Shown in pieces: positions 1 through 9,539 of a stretch of 64,000 nt of DNA. The DNA is taken from positions 27,788,931 through 27,852,930 of the forward strand of contig CAMZMU010000048.1 in assembly GCA_947311845.1 (NCBI GenBank), in the 5' to 3' direction. The notes beneath the pieces are model-generated. The model did not search any database and was not told the origin of the DNA. It was given only the letters and a program-made list of their open reading frames with translations. Every line of letters begins with the position of its first letter. Position 1 is the first letter of the stretch. The position numbers and the translations under genes were made by a program. This DNA comes from Poa pratensis (Eukaryota; Streptophyta; Magnoliopsida; Poales; Poaceae).

Positions 1-68
1 CAATTTCGTTTTGTTCTCTCAAACCGAAAGTTTCCATGTGAGTCTCCCTGAATTATGGCAACAAAACC

Positions 69-170
69 AGGTTGCAGATTTAAAAAGAAACATGTTACAG
101 TTTGGAATGGGTTTCCATGTGAGTTTTTCAGGTTGCAGATTTAAAAAGAAACATGTTACAGTTTGGAATG
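69..170. repeat. Direct repeat, about 40 bp x2
   Basis: A block of about 40 bases (69-109) recurs almost unchanged at 130-170. Both copies carry the phrase 'acatgttacagtttggaatg', and a 'gtttccatgtgag' phrase precedes each. It lies upstream of the mariner-like transposase, and no coding potential is visible in 1-840. Confidence 0.8.
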
Positions 171-314
171 CAGCAACATGACACGCATAGTTAACATGGA
201 AAAAGTTTCAGTTTCAGATAATCCAGGAATGCAAGATTAAAACGAGAATGCAAAGTGTCATGGCATAATTAACAAGTTACAGTTTCATGATTCAGAGAAA
301 AAGTTCAGTTTCTC

Positions 315-461
315 TGAAGCGGTTGGCATAATAAACATGTGGTATTCTTAGATTCAGAAAACGCTAAGGCATTCTCTGGAGACCAAAACGAAATTGCAAA
401 CTGAAACAGTTAACTGAAGCGGTTGGCATAATAAACATGTGGTATTCTTAGATTCAGAAAA
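315..461. repeat. Direct repeat, about 47 bp x2
   Basis: A block starting 'gaagcggttggcataataaa' occurs at 315-361 and again at 415-461 with essentially no change. About 53 bases of unrelated sequence separate the copies. It is probably a local duplication in the 5' part of the mariner-like element. Confidence 0.8.
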
Positions 462-670
462 TGGACACATGCACTAGGAGTACTAAGAACATGGCAGTAT
501 TTCAGTTTCCTCATATCCTACCTACACGCTGCAGCTAACCTGTAAAGAGAAAATGCCATCTGCACTCTCCAAATAGGAAGACATGTTAATCAGGTTCATT
601 CACCTTGTTGTTCATCCTTTTAACCGCCTGCAATTTAGAAGAACACATGGTCAGACATGTTAATCAGCTG

Positions 671-772
671 TATTTTCAGTTTCAGTTTCTAGCAGTATTT
701 TCAGTTTCAGTTTCTAGCAGTATTTTCAGTTTCAATTTCTAACACAGTTTCAGTTTCTAACACAGTTTCATC
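671..772. repeat. Short tandem repeat, about 25-bp unit
   Basis: The unit 'tattttcagtttcagtttct' plus 'agcag' is repeated from 671 and decays after about four units into 'aacacagtttcagtttct'. It sits just upstream of the transposase remnant. Confidence 0.75.
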
Positions 773-840
773 ATTTTGCAGTTTCTATCAGTCGAAGAAA
801 GAAAAACATGTGAGATGATCACAGGTTTGGAGCTTATTTT

Positions 841-2167
841 GCACTGGAAGCACTCAAAAAAGCAAGAGAGGTACTCCCAGCTGACCATGCAGCTGATAAA
901 AAACTTGTAGCTGGGCTACTGCAAATCAGTGTTCGAACTGTTGAGAAAATTTGGAAAGAGGCAAGAGACTAAATTCAGAGAGGGGAACAAGTTGATGTGT
1001 CTAACAAAAAGAAAGGGAGATCTGGTCGGAAGAGAAAAGACCTTGGTCTTGAGAGGATACCGACAATTCCTTACAACAAACGTTCAACCATGAGGGCACT
1101 TGCACTGTCTTTGAAAGTTCCCTATACATCATTGCAAAGGAGGTTAAAATGGGGCCAGATTAGGAAGCACACAAGCACTATAAAGCCCTATCTCAAGCTA
1201 GCCAACCAAATAGACAGGCTGAAATTCTCTGTCTCCATGGTGGATGAAAGAACTGTGTCGGATGCTATGCCTAAATTCATAGACATGCGAAAGATCCTGC
1301 ATACGGATGAAAAATGGTTTGACTTGACCAAAAAGAAGCGGACCTACTACCTATCATCAGAAGAAGCTAATCCTGAGCGCAGTATCCAAAGCAAAAAACA
1401 TAATAGGTAAAGTGATGTTTCTTTGTGCAGTGGCAAGGCCAAGGCGTGATGCGAATGGAGTGACATTTGATGGAAAAATAGGGATATGGCCTTTTGTCAA
1501 GTTAACTCCAGCTGTAAAAAAATCTAAAAACAGAGCCAAAGGCACTATGGAAGTTAAGACTGTGACAGTTACCAGAGATGTTCATCGAGACTACCTATGT
1601 AACAAAGTGTTACCAGCGATTGAAGCCCTATGGCCTGATGATGATGAAGGGCCAATCTATATACAACAAGACAACGCACGTACACATGTTTTGCCTAATG
1701 ATCCAGCTTTTCGAGCAGCTGTTGCAAAAACAGGGATGGACATAAGGCTTATGCAACAACCTGCTAACTCACCCGATATGAATGTGTTGGATCTTGCATA
1801 TTTTAGGTCTATTCAGTCCCTAACACTAGAAAGTGCACCAAAAAATCTGAGTGATCTCATAGAATCAGTTGAAGATGCCTTTCACAGTTATCCAGTGGAC
1901 AATCTTGACAAAGTGTTCATAACTTTACAGTCAGTTATGCTGGAAGTTATGAATGATAGAGGTGGCAATAAATATGGGACTCCACACATGAACAAAGATA
2001 AAATGTTGAGGGAAGGAACTCTGCCTATGGCTCTAAGGATTGACGGTGAACTCTATCGAAAGACCTTGGAGATTATAGCTGCCTATGAAGCAGAGTCAAA
2101 TGAAGGAGCAACACCAAACAGGAAAAGAAAGAGGAAAGGATTACAAGAAGCAGTGGCCCTTGTTTAG
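841..2167 (+). pseudogene. Mariner-like (Tc1/mariner) transposase, broken
   Basis: This is a plant mariner-like transposase, the cut-and-paste enzyme of Tc1/mariner elements. The frame from 841 reads an N-terminal helix-turn-helix region ('LLQISVRTVEKIWKEARD'), hits an in-frame TAA at 970-972, and continues with 'VDVSNKKKGRSGRKRK'. All three catalytic aspartates of the plant DD39D type are recognisable: 'HTDEKWF' (about 1303), 'IQQDNARTH' (about 1660) and 'NSPDMNVLDLAYF' (about 1770). The frame changes by +1 inside an A6 run at 1393-1398, so the second half is read from about 1400 to the stop at 2165-2167. The C-terminus is basic ('NRKRKRKG'). One nonsense codon and one homopolymer frameshift make it non-functional unless one is a sequencing error. 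Clear terminal inverted repeats were not found. Confidence 0.88.
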
Positions 2168-2470
2168 AAGGAAAAAAATATTTTGCAAACAAATATGTAT
2201 GTATTACAGAAAGCACTCACCGAACATATGTGTGTTGTGTGTATTTCATCTCCAAACATATGTGTGTTGTGTGTATTTCAAGCAGTGCAAGCAAAGAACT
2301 TGCTGTTGCGTATGTGTGTTGTGTGTATAACATAGCTGCCTATGAAGCAGAGGCATTATCCTTGTCAAATGGAGCAACAGCAAACAAGAAAAGAAAGAGG
2401 AAAGGAGTACAAGAATGAGTGGTCCTTGTTTAGAAGGAGAAAAATATTTTGCAAACAAATCTGTATGTTC
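2074..2470 (+). repeat. Duplicated 3' end of the mariner-like gene
   Basis: The last part of the transposase frame and its trailer (2074-2204) recurs at 2332-2470 with about 10-15% change and a short extra stretch. The copies share 'ctgcctatgaagcagag', the lysine/arginine codons and 'aaaatattttgcaaacaaat'. Between them lie three copies of an 'acatatgtgtgttgtgtgta' phrase (2225-2325). Confidence 0.85.
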
Positions 2471-2873
2471 AGGAGTATTTGTAATCACCACTATCGGTAT
2501 GTATTTGCACTATATGTGATCCTGATCTATATGTACTCACCGAATTACAGCAAGCACTGATAAATATTGACACTTGTAAGTGAGAAAGCAAGCATCTGTG
2601 TTGTGAAGCTTGCTTGTTTATTCAGTTCATATTGAGTTTACAAATTTATCACAGTATAATCAGTTCATATTAAGCATCTGTATTGTGAAGTTTCTACTCC
2701 AGAATGTAAACTGAAGCAAGTAATTACTCTATAGCTAACGTGAGCAAGTAATTACTCTATCATCACAGCATAAAAGTTTCTACTCCAGAATGTAAACTGA
2801 AGCAAGTAATTACTCTATTAAGTCCATAGCTTATTCAGTTTCCTTTACAGCAGACGAGACAGGAAAAAAGATT
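2471..2873. repeat. AT-rich trailer with duplicated 43-bp block
   Basis: There is no gene here. A block 'gtttctactccagaatgtaaactgaagcaagtaattactctat' type sequence (first 20 bases 'gtttctactccagaatgtaa') occurs at 2692-2735 and 2776-2818. A 'gagcaagtaattactctat' fragment lies between, and 'catctgt(g/a)ttgtgaag' occurs at about 2593 and 2675. Confidence 0.7.
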
Positions 2874-4170
2874 CTACTCCTGAACTTCTAGATTTGGACA
2901 GCGCTGGACTAATTGACACACTGATCCTCTATTGTAAGGAATGTAAACTGAAGGTCTAAGTCTAACTGAATGTATGGACAGTGCAGCGCAATACGAAACA
3001 TCTGCAATAAACTCAAAGTGTTCATACGTTCCCACAGTACACTGCAATTCGATCATCACAGCATAAAGTTTCAGTTCAGGCACGAACAGTAACACTGAAG
3101 AAGTCAATGGAGCAGCAAGCAAGCAAGCCAACGCACCTCGTTTCAGTACGATGTAGACTTGTTGGGGGCAGCAGCAGATGTATAGAAGTCGCTCCTCCCC
3201 CTGTGTGTCCGCCCTTTTCTTGGGCGTGCAGCAGCAGGTGGAGCTGGGCGTCCTCCTCGTCCTTGTAATCTGCAGCGGCAGTAAGCAACAGGAGCATGAG
3301 AGGGTGAAATGGAGGTGTGGTGGAGACGAGATGAGCAGCTGGATGGAAGCGAAGCAGAGGGCAAAGGGCATAGGAGAGATGGAGGAGGATGTACTGACCT
3401 TGGATGTCTGTCCATGGCGGCGACCTCGGAGGTGGGCCTTGGACGGCGCAGACGAGCCAGTCAGAGCCTCGTCGTCGATGGGTTGGCGGAAGACGAGCAG
3501 ATCAAGGGCGGCGCTCCCGTGGATCTCCGGCCTGCAGCAGGTCCACCATGGAGGTTCGGTGCTGGTGAGGTCGAAGCCGAATCCGAGACGAGCGCCGGTG
3601 AGCTGCAAAGAGAGAGAAGCAGATGAGATCGAGAGGTGAGACTGAGAGCAGGCAAGGATGGATGCTCCCCGTGACCCACATCCGGATCGGCCTCGTTGTC
3701 GTCTGGAGCGCGCGCGTGCAGCCATGGATTGGAGCGAGGGGATGGGAAAAAACTTGACCTTTTTTTTGCCGCGGCGAGCTCCGACGAGCGGCGAGGCCAT
3801 CCGACGCGCCCGGCCTTGCAGACACCGGATCCGGCCTCGCAGCCACCGGATCCGGCGAGTCCTTGCCGGCTTGGACCAAAAGATCGGACCTTTTCGTCGA
3901 GCAGAGCGCGGCGGCGACGGAAGACGGAGGGGAGAGAGGCAACGGAGCGCGCGGGCGACGAGGCGAGGATAGCGCGGCAAGGACGCGAGGGGAGCGCGCC
4001 GGCAAGGTGGGGGGAGGGGGAGGAGGCGAGGGTCGCCGGCGAGGGAGCAGAGAGAGAGGGAGCGGGCGAGCAGAGAGAGAGGGAGCGGGCGAGCGGTGGA
4101 GTGCGGTGCGAGTGCCTGACAGGCGCGGGTGGAGTGCGGGTTGAGCTAGAGAGAGAGTAGGGGGTTTTTG
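2874..4170 (-). other. GC-rich transcript-like region, product unknown
   Basis: The minus strand has an open frame of 368 codons (3980 to 2874) and overlapping frames in other registers, rich in Arg, Pro and Ser. I recognise no domain, and open frames in all registers are expected in such GC-rich DNA. A plausible donor (about 3400, 'aag/gtcagt') and acceptor (about 3272, 'gctgcag') would fit a 5' exon and a second exon on the minus strand. It could be the 5' end of a captured gene, a non-coding transcript or part of a transposon. I do not claim a protein. Confidence 0.3.
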
Positions 4171-4210
4171 CAAAATAGCCGTCGCGCCTCTTTTTTTGGA
4201 TCGGAGGGAG

Positions 4211-4546
4211 TACAAATATAGCCCCTGACCCAATGCAATTGCTAAAAATAGTCTCATCTGAATTTTTTTGTTAAAAATGCACTGGCGGGAAGACAGGGAA
4301 ACGACACGTTTCCTCCCGCCATCTGGAATGGCGGGAAGTCTCCTGCGGCGACACGTGACACATTCTGCCGGATGGAGTGGCGGGAGGTGGTGGGGTCAGA
4401 ATGACGAGACGCGGACTGGTGCTCAGTGTCAAGAGACTTCCCGCCACTTGGTACGGCGGGAAAAGACTTTCCGCCACTTGGTATGGCGGGAAGAGACTTC
4501 CCTCCAACTGGAATGGCGGGAGGACACGTCTTTTGACAATAAAATT

Positions 4547-4582
<36 letters not shown>

Positions 4583-4620
4583 ATTTTGACAATTACGTTG
4601 GAAAAGGGGCTATATTTGTA
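4211..4620. mobile_element. Foldback element with palindromic modules and G-run
   Basis: A perfect 16-bp inverted repeat bounds the interval: 'tacaaatatagcccct' at 4211-4226 and its complement at 4605-4620. Inside is a tandem series of about 25-bp near-palindromes of the form 'ttcccgccacttggtacggc' followed by 'gggaa' (about 4305-4520), then 33 consecutive G (4548-4580). No coding sequence is convincing. It ends exactly where copy 1 of the segmental duplication begins. Confidence 0.55.
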
Positions 4621-4832
4621 AAAAAGACGCGTAGGGCACTGCATGCATATTCTGATTGATCCAAGGGTTATAGAAAGATGCCCAGGTCTCTTGTGTGTGT
4701 CTGGCTGACTTGTGGGTCCCACGTCCAGTAGGCTAACTGTCCTGCACTGCACTGTCATTTGAATAATTCAATTGGGTATTGTTTGAAAGAGCGCCAACTG
4801 AACCAGATCGATGCTTATCTTGCTAGTACATA

Positions 4833-4912
4833 CTTCCTCTGTAAATAAATATAAGACGTTTTGGTAGCTAAATTTATGTTACCAAAATGTCTTATATTAA
4901 GATATGGAGGGG
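4833..4912. mobile_element. Stowaway-like MITE, about 80 bp
   Basis: Inverted ends 'cttcctctgtaaata' and '...tatggagggg' are flanked by TA. The interior is nearly palindromic around 'ttttggtagct...accaaaat'. A half-Stowaway ('tactccctcggtatc', about 17000) lies at the equivalent place in copy 2. Confidence 0.75.
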
Positions 4913-4952
4913 TAGTACGGTATATCATGTATCATGTACCGTACAGTAGAGA

Positions 4953-5112
4953 TTTTTGGCTCTCGGACTCCATTATTCTACTCACTTAAGCAAATTACAT
5001 TTACTAACTTCCCAAAAATAACAAAATAACACTGTTGATCTAAGTCCTATAATTATGATTGTTTAATATTTTTGGAAGGATCACTGGATCTCGAGAGACA
5101 GAACTAAAAGTG
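4953..5112. mobile_element. MITE (family M), internally deleted
   Basis: Ends 'ggctctcggactcca' and 'actggatctcgagag' are inverted relatives of the ends of three other copies in this window (17060-17415, 47093-47479, 60705-61064). It occupies the same place as the longer copy at 17060 in the duplicated segment, so it predates the duplication and has lost about 200 bp. Confidence 0.6.
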
Positions 5113-5591
5113 TTTTGCTACCTAGGCGCTAGTTAAGTTGCTTCTGTATTTCCCTATGGTGTACGTGGTCGTACCTTCGTAGAGAAGCAGGCAGGATAGT
5201 TTTTTTTTTTTTTGAGGGAAGGCAGGATAGGTAGCAAGCAGCAGCAAGGAGTGTGGACGAAAGAAAGCCCAATTAGGAAAATGACAAGGCGAGACCTTTT
5301 CTATCAATCCATCTATCTATCCTCCTGCATTTGCATGGCTGGCTCCCGTCGCTCGCGCACAGTACGCTGCACTGTCCCTTGTGCTTGCCCGCGCTAGCTG
5401 CTTGCCACTACGGATCGATCGGTCGATATCTTCTATCCGTGCCCCGCTAGCTTCAACAACTTGTGACTAGATAGACGTTCCACGACCGGTAGGCGAAGGC
5501 GCCTATAGTTATACGTAGTAAATTCGTTTTCCGGGAATTTATCTCGCCATGCACTTGCTATTACGAATTTACGAATGATGTGCCTAGCTGG

Positions 5592-6908
5592 AGATCGATC
5601 AAATTCGAACGAACTCAGGCCCTCTCCCTCCCGCAACCCCGAACCTAGCCACCACCCGCGACCGCGCCCGCGGCGGCCGGCCCGCACCGCCCCCTCCCGC
5701 CCTTCCTCCTCTCCCCCTCCTCTCTCCGTGTCCGCGCCGCCCCGCGGCGGCCGGTCGCGGCGTCGTCCTCTCCCGCCCAGGCACCTCCCTCCCGCATCTC
5801 CTCTCTCGTCGCCGTCGGCGCGAGCTGCCGAGCGTGGCTCGGTCATCGCCGGCGGCGGATCTTTTCTACCCGCGTGCGTGGAGGGCGTCTCGCGGGGCGA
5901 CGATCTCGGCGGCGGTGCGCTTCGGTTCGGTGGTGGTCCGGCGTGGCCCGGGTAGACATGGTGGCGGCGGAGCAGCTGGTTCACTGCTGGGGCCGCGGCA
6001 GCATGGGCGCGGCAGGCTGGTCGCCGGTGTGCGGCCGGCAGCGCCCTCCCGGCCCAGATCTGGGCCCTTAGGGCCCCATCTGGGTCTTGGCGGGCCGCCT
6101 CGGCGTGGTGGCGGCTCCTTCGGTGGACAGAAGAGCAGGGGACAGTGGCGCGCCTGCTGCAGTGCGACGGCGGGGACTTTGCGGACCCATTTCGGGCTCA
6201 CCCGGGCCGGTGAGGGCCTGGTGTGTCCCGGACTCCGGCTGCTGCATCCGGTCGGCTACCGCAGGCGGCGGTGGAGGTCGATCCCTCCCGCGTGCTACTA
6301 TACTGCTATCCCTCGCGGTGCTCCTTCTCTTCGGTCTTTCCGGCCTCGCAACATGGATCACGGTGAGACGGCGTTGATGATTGCAAGACCGTGGTGGCGT
6401 GTGCTGGTGGGTGGCAAGTCTAGTGGAACACTATGGAGCGTCCAGGGGTGTGGTCTTGGGGGTCGGGAGAAATCCCTGTCGTTCTCGACACCGACGCGGT
6501 GACGCCTGCGGGTATCGCCGTCCTTACTGAAGGGCGTCGGGTGTACTTCCTCCCCACCCCGATGGTATACCGGGGGAAACCCTAGGACGGGCACCAGGGG
6601 TAACCCTAGTCCTGGTTCGGGCAGCAGTGTCGTCGTCGTCGCTCACCTTCTTGGAGGTGCTGCTTGGTACGCGGAGCGTCAGAGTGCTAGGAGCGTGGTG
6701 GAATTCTCCGAAGGGCGCAGCGGTTGCAAGTCTTTTTCGTTTTCGTCGAACCGCCATTGTCGGCGTTGTTTCTTTTCTTTGTCTTTTTTCCTTCTTTTGG
6801 GCTAGATTTGTGCTGTTTGCCCCAGCAGTGGACTCGTCGTTGTATCGGTCGGTTGCTATATTAATATAGCGGGGCGAAAACCTATTTCGAAAGATCGATC
6901 AAATTCGA
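5592..6908 (+). mobile_element. Non-LTR-type retroposon with 17-bp target duplication
   Basis: The insert 5609-6891 is flanked by identical 17-bp repeats 'agatcgatcaaattcga' at 5592-5608 and 6892-6908. Copy 2 (about 18640) and a third partial copy (about 7985) keep the uninterrupted site, proving an insertion. The body starts GC-rich ('cctctccctcccgcaacccc') and ends 'gcggggcgaaaacctatttc'. There is no transposase or reverse transcriptase frame; the open frames are GC-rich noise. A long variable target duplication fits target-primed reverse transcription, so I infer a non-autonomous LINE/SINE-type element. Confidence 0.75.
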
Positions 6909-7012
6909 TTTCAGATGGGGTCCGGATGATCACAACAGTAGGAGGAAGACGTACGTCTTTGTTGAGGAGAGACTAATTCGTCGATCGATAGGGTCCAAAT
7001 CACAATAGTAGG

Positions 7013-7160
7013 AGCTTAAGGTGGTCTTTGTTTGTTGGCCCTGTTTTCCTCATAAACCGGGCATTGTACAGTTTGTATGGTTTTTAGGCCCGGTTTCTCT
7101 TATAAATTGGGTCAATTATATTCTATCTATTCGAGCGGTGGATATCGACCACCTTAAGCT
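7013..7160. mobile_element. Small foldback MITE, 148 bp
   Basis: A perfect 14-bp terminal inverted repeat, 'agcttaaggtggtc' at 7013-7026 and its complement at 7147-7160. The interval is absent from the matching position in copy 2 and in the third copy (about 8100). The 14 bases before it ('cacaatagtaggag') resemble sequence 70 bp upstream. Confidence 0.7.
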
Positions 7161-7798
7161 AAAAAAAAATCCATCGTATGTATTCGTAGCATATTCGTGG
7201 GAGCTAGGGAACAAGTTCGGCGTCAAGTTATGTCGGAATAAATATATCCCGTCTTTCGTGTCACAGTTTTCGCGTAGATCGAATACATCGTACGAGCTGA
7301 ACATATTCTTGTCTGAAACGCAGAGATGATGAGATCACCGACTCACTGTCGTTATCGTACGTATGGAGATAAGGAGTGGTCAAATATACGGGCCGGCAGC
7401 ACCGTGAAAAAGTGATACTAACTGATAAGACATTGGTGCATGCTGATCAACAGAGCCTAGTCATTTTCAGCCGCGCTGCTTTTCTTCAGTATAGTAAAAA
7501 GCGAACTCCTTGACGTACACGCACCGGAATAAGTTGCTTTCTGCATATTTTATCTCACGTTTCTAACTATACAGCGTGCGCGTACTCGGTGATTAAGTAT
7601 CGAGCAGATTTATGTCCGTTTATGTCGGTTCATGGTTCCAACCATGAGACGCAAACGGACACCGATTTATGTCCGTTTGGGTCGTGGTCTGCGCAGGCGG
7701 ACAGGGAGGACACGCGACGGACTGCATGTGCACCCAACGTACCACATGACTTATTTGGCTAAACGTCCGCCACCTCCTTCAGTGAACAAGAAGTACTG

Positions 7799-7921
7799 CT
7801 CCCTCCGTTCCAAATTAATTGACTTTCATTTGTGCATATGTGGATGTATCTAGACATGTTACATGTATAGATACATCCATATTTGGACAAATGGAAGTCA
7901 TTTAATTTGGAACGGAGGGAG
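7799..7921. mobile_element. Stowaway MITE, 123 bp
   Basis: Classic Stowaway ends 'ctccctccgttccaaatt' and '...aatttggaacggagggag'. The element is palindromic over most of its length, with 'atgtatctagacatgttaca' near the centre. The right flank is TA; the left flank is mutated. Confidence 0.9.
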
Positions 7922-7954
7922 TAGTTCCTCCATCCTCCGGGGAGTTATCTCGGC

Positions 7955-8140
7955 ATGCACCCTTATGACTGATCACTGATGTGCTCAGCTATAGGTCGAA
8001 CAAATTCGATTCAAGACGGGTCCGGATGAGATGAGCACAGTAGGACCAAGACCGTACGTCGCAAGCTGTTGAGGAGACTAATTAGTCGATCGGGTCCAAA
8101 TCCATCCTACGTATTCGTAGCATATACTACTTCCTCCGTT
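7955..8140 (+). repeat. Third partial copy of the duplicated segment
   Basis: Matches 5545-5608 joined directly to 6909-7012 and 7161-7200 of copy 1: 'gatgtgctcagctatagg', 'gggtccggatga', 'gggtccaaatccatc'. It shows the empty sites of the retroposon (5609-6891) and of the 148-bp foldback. It is followed by Stowaway fragments: 'actacttcctccgtttttta' occurs at about 8132 and again at about 8212. 8240-8489 holds nothing I recognise. Confidence 0.75.
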
Positions 8141-9272
8141 TTTTAATATATTCCAGGAGGAAACGGGGAGATCGCCATCCGTATGGATGGATAGGAGCGG
8201 TCAAATATACTACTTCCTCCGTTTTTTAATATAAGATGTTTTAGGGGTTGCACATGTTGTTTAGATACATAATAAAGTAAGCGGACGCACATACTAAAAT
8301 ATGTCTACATACATTTGACATGCAGTGATCGACTCGAATTTACGGTTTTACCTGCACACAGTCACACGGATCAGCAGTAGTTCACCAAGTGCACAGGAGC
8401 TCGTATGGACACATCAGCATGCACTGAACAGTGGGCCCTCCGTTATGACAGTGTGCCATGCATGCAGAGAGCTAATGATGCCAGCACCCTAGGGGTGTAA
8501 ACGGATCGGATCAGATCGGATTTTGCCTCTACCATATCCTTTACCATATTTTGTTCTCGGATTCTGATCGGATCGGATAATGAACGGTTGCGGATTCGAC
8601 GACGGATAGATATAATCACGGATTCGGAATAGAAACGGTGCGGATTCGGGGCGGAAAGAAAATTATTAGGACCGGTATGCGCAATGTACATCATCAACCC
8701 ACATAACCAAAAACAATAGCTCAACAACGTAATAATCTAACAAAGTTGTACTCTATTAGTTTAGACAAACAGAACTAACTACAAATTGTGCTCCACAAAT
8801 GAATTTCACAACTCACTAACTACAAATTGTGCTCTATTAGTTTAGAAATTTCGGTAGAAAATCGGATTATTCGGATTATACCCATCGGATAATCCTAATT
8901 AATATTCGGATAATCCATATTCGGATGCTATTTTCACTAGTGCACACAGGGCCTTTAGTCCCGGGTGGTAGAGGCCTCTGGGACCGGATGGACATCCGGT
9001 ACATGCCAACCGGGACTAGAGCCCCCCCCCCCTCTTGTCCCGGGTGTCCTACGACCCGGGACCAGAGAGTTCCACGCGGGGACAGCACATGGCGCGTGCG
9101 AGAGGATCTCTAGTCCCGGGTTGTAATACAACCCGGGACTAGCGATGCACCCACGTGGCAGCCTGTGGCTTTTTTCGTTTCGGTTGTTGTATATTATGAA
9201 TAATTTGCAAAAATTATCTGTAAATCAGAAAAATACATATAGCATATCAAAATATTCGTAAGAGAAAGCTTT

Positions 9273-9440
9273 ATGAGAAAGTCGGGAAATCGGAAGTCGG
9301 AAGTCGGAACGGAAAGTCGTGAAGTCGGGAAAGTCGTGAAGTCGGGAAGTCGGGAACTCGTGAAGTCGGGAAAGTCGACGTCATGTTTTCCCGGCTTCCC
9401 GGTTTCACGTTTTCCCGGCTTCCCGGCTTCCCGGTTTCAC
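9273..9440. repeat. 'gaagtcggg' low-complexity repeat, left copy
   Basis: Short phrases 'gtcgtgaagtcgggaa' then 'cccggcttcccggtttcacg' are iterated. The sequence is the reverse complement of the much larger array at 11480-11945, so the Ulp1 gene is bracketed by inverted versions of the same repeat. Confidence 0.75.
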
Positions 9441-9442
9441 GT

Positions 9443-9525
9443 TTTCCCGGTTTCCCGGATTAATTTACATATAAAGATCATATATAAGAGGGACTAGAAC
9501 CGTCATCTATTCGATTACATGGAGA
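9443..9525 (+). repeat. About 80-bp block repeated at 14936-15017
   Basis: 'ggattaatttacatataaag' through 'accgtcatctattcgattac' occurs here, downstream of the Ulp1 gene, and again at 14936-15017, ending exactly at the donor site of the exonuclease intron. Direct orientation with a few differences. It shows internal duplication within the CACTA. Confidence 0.85.
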
Positions 9526-9539
9526 TCATGAATCCACTA

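Larger units (their letters stand above)
4621..7610 (+). repeat. Segmental duplication, copy 1
   Basis: Colinear with 16811-19252 in the same orientation. Matching blocks are 4621-4830 with 16811-16995 (both start 'agacgcgtagggcac'), 5110-5475 with 17425-17740 (shared 'gcatggctggctc', 'gcgctagctgct'), and 6909-7605 with 18650-19250 (shared 'ggcgtcaagttatgtcggaa' and 'gtgaaaaagtgatactaact'). It is interrupted by a Stowaway, a MITE, a retroposon and a small foldback element. In copy 2 the duplication starts in the 3' flank of the PADRE gene; no PADRE remnant lies upstream of copy 1. Confidence 0.9.

Noticed and set aside
2874..3980. A 368-codon minus-strand open frame
   Set aside because: It lies in GC-rich DNA with long frames in every register, has Arg/Pro/Ser bias and contains no recognisable domain. 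A splice pair inside it argues against one continuous exon.
5575..6600. Several long frames inside the retroposon
   Set aside because: They overlap on both strands with Gly/Arg/Pro bias. The interval is a defined non-autonomous insertion.
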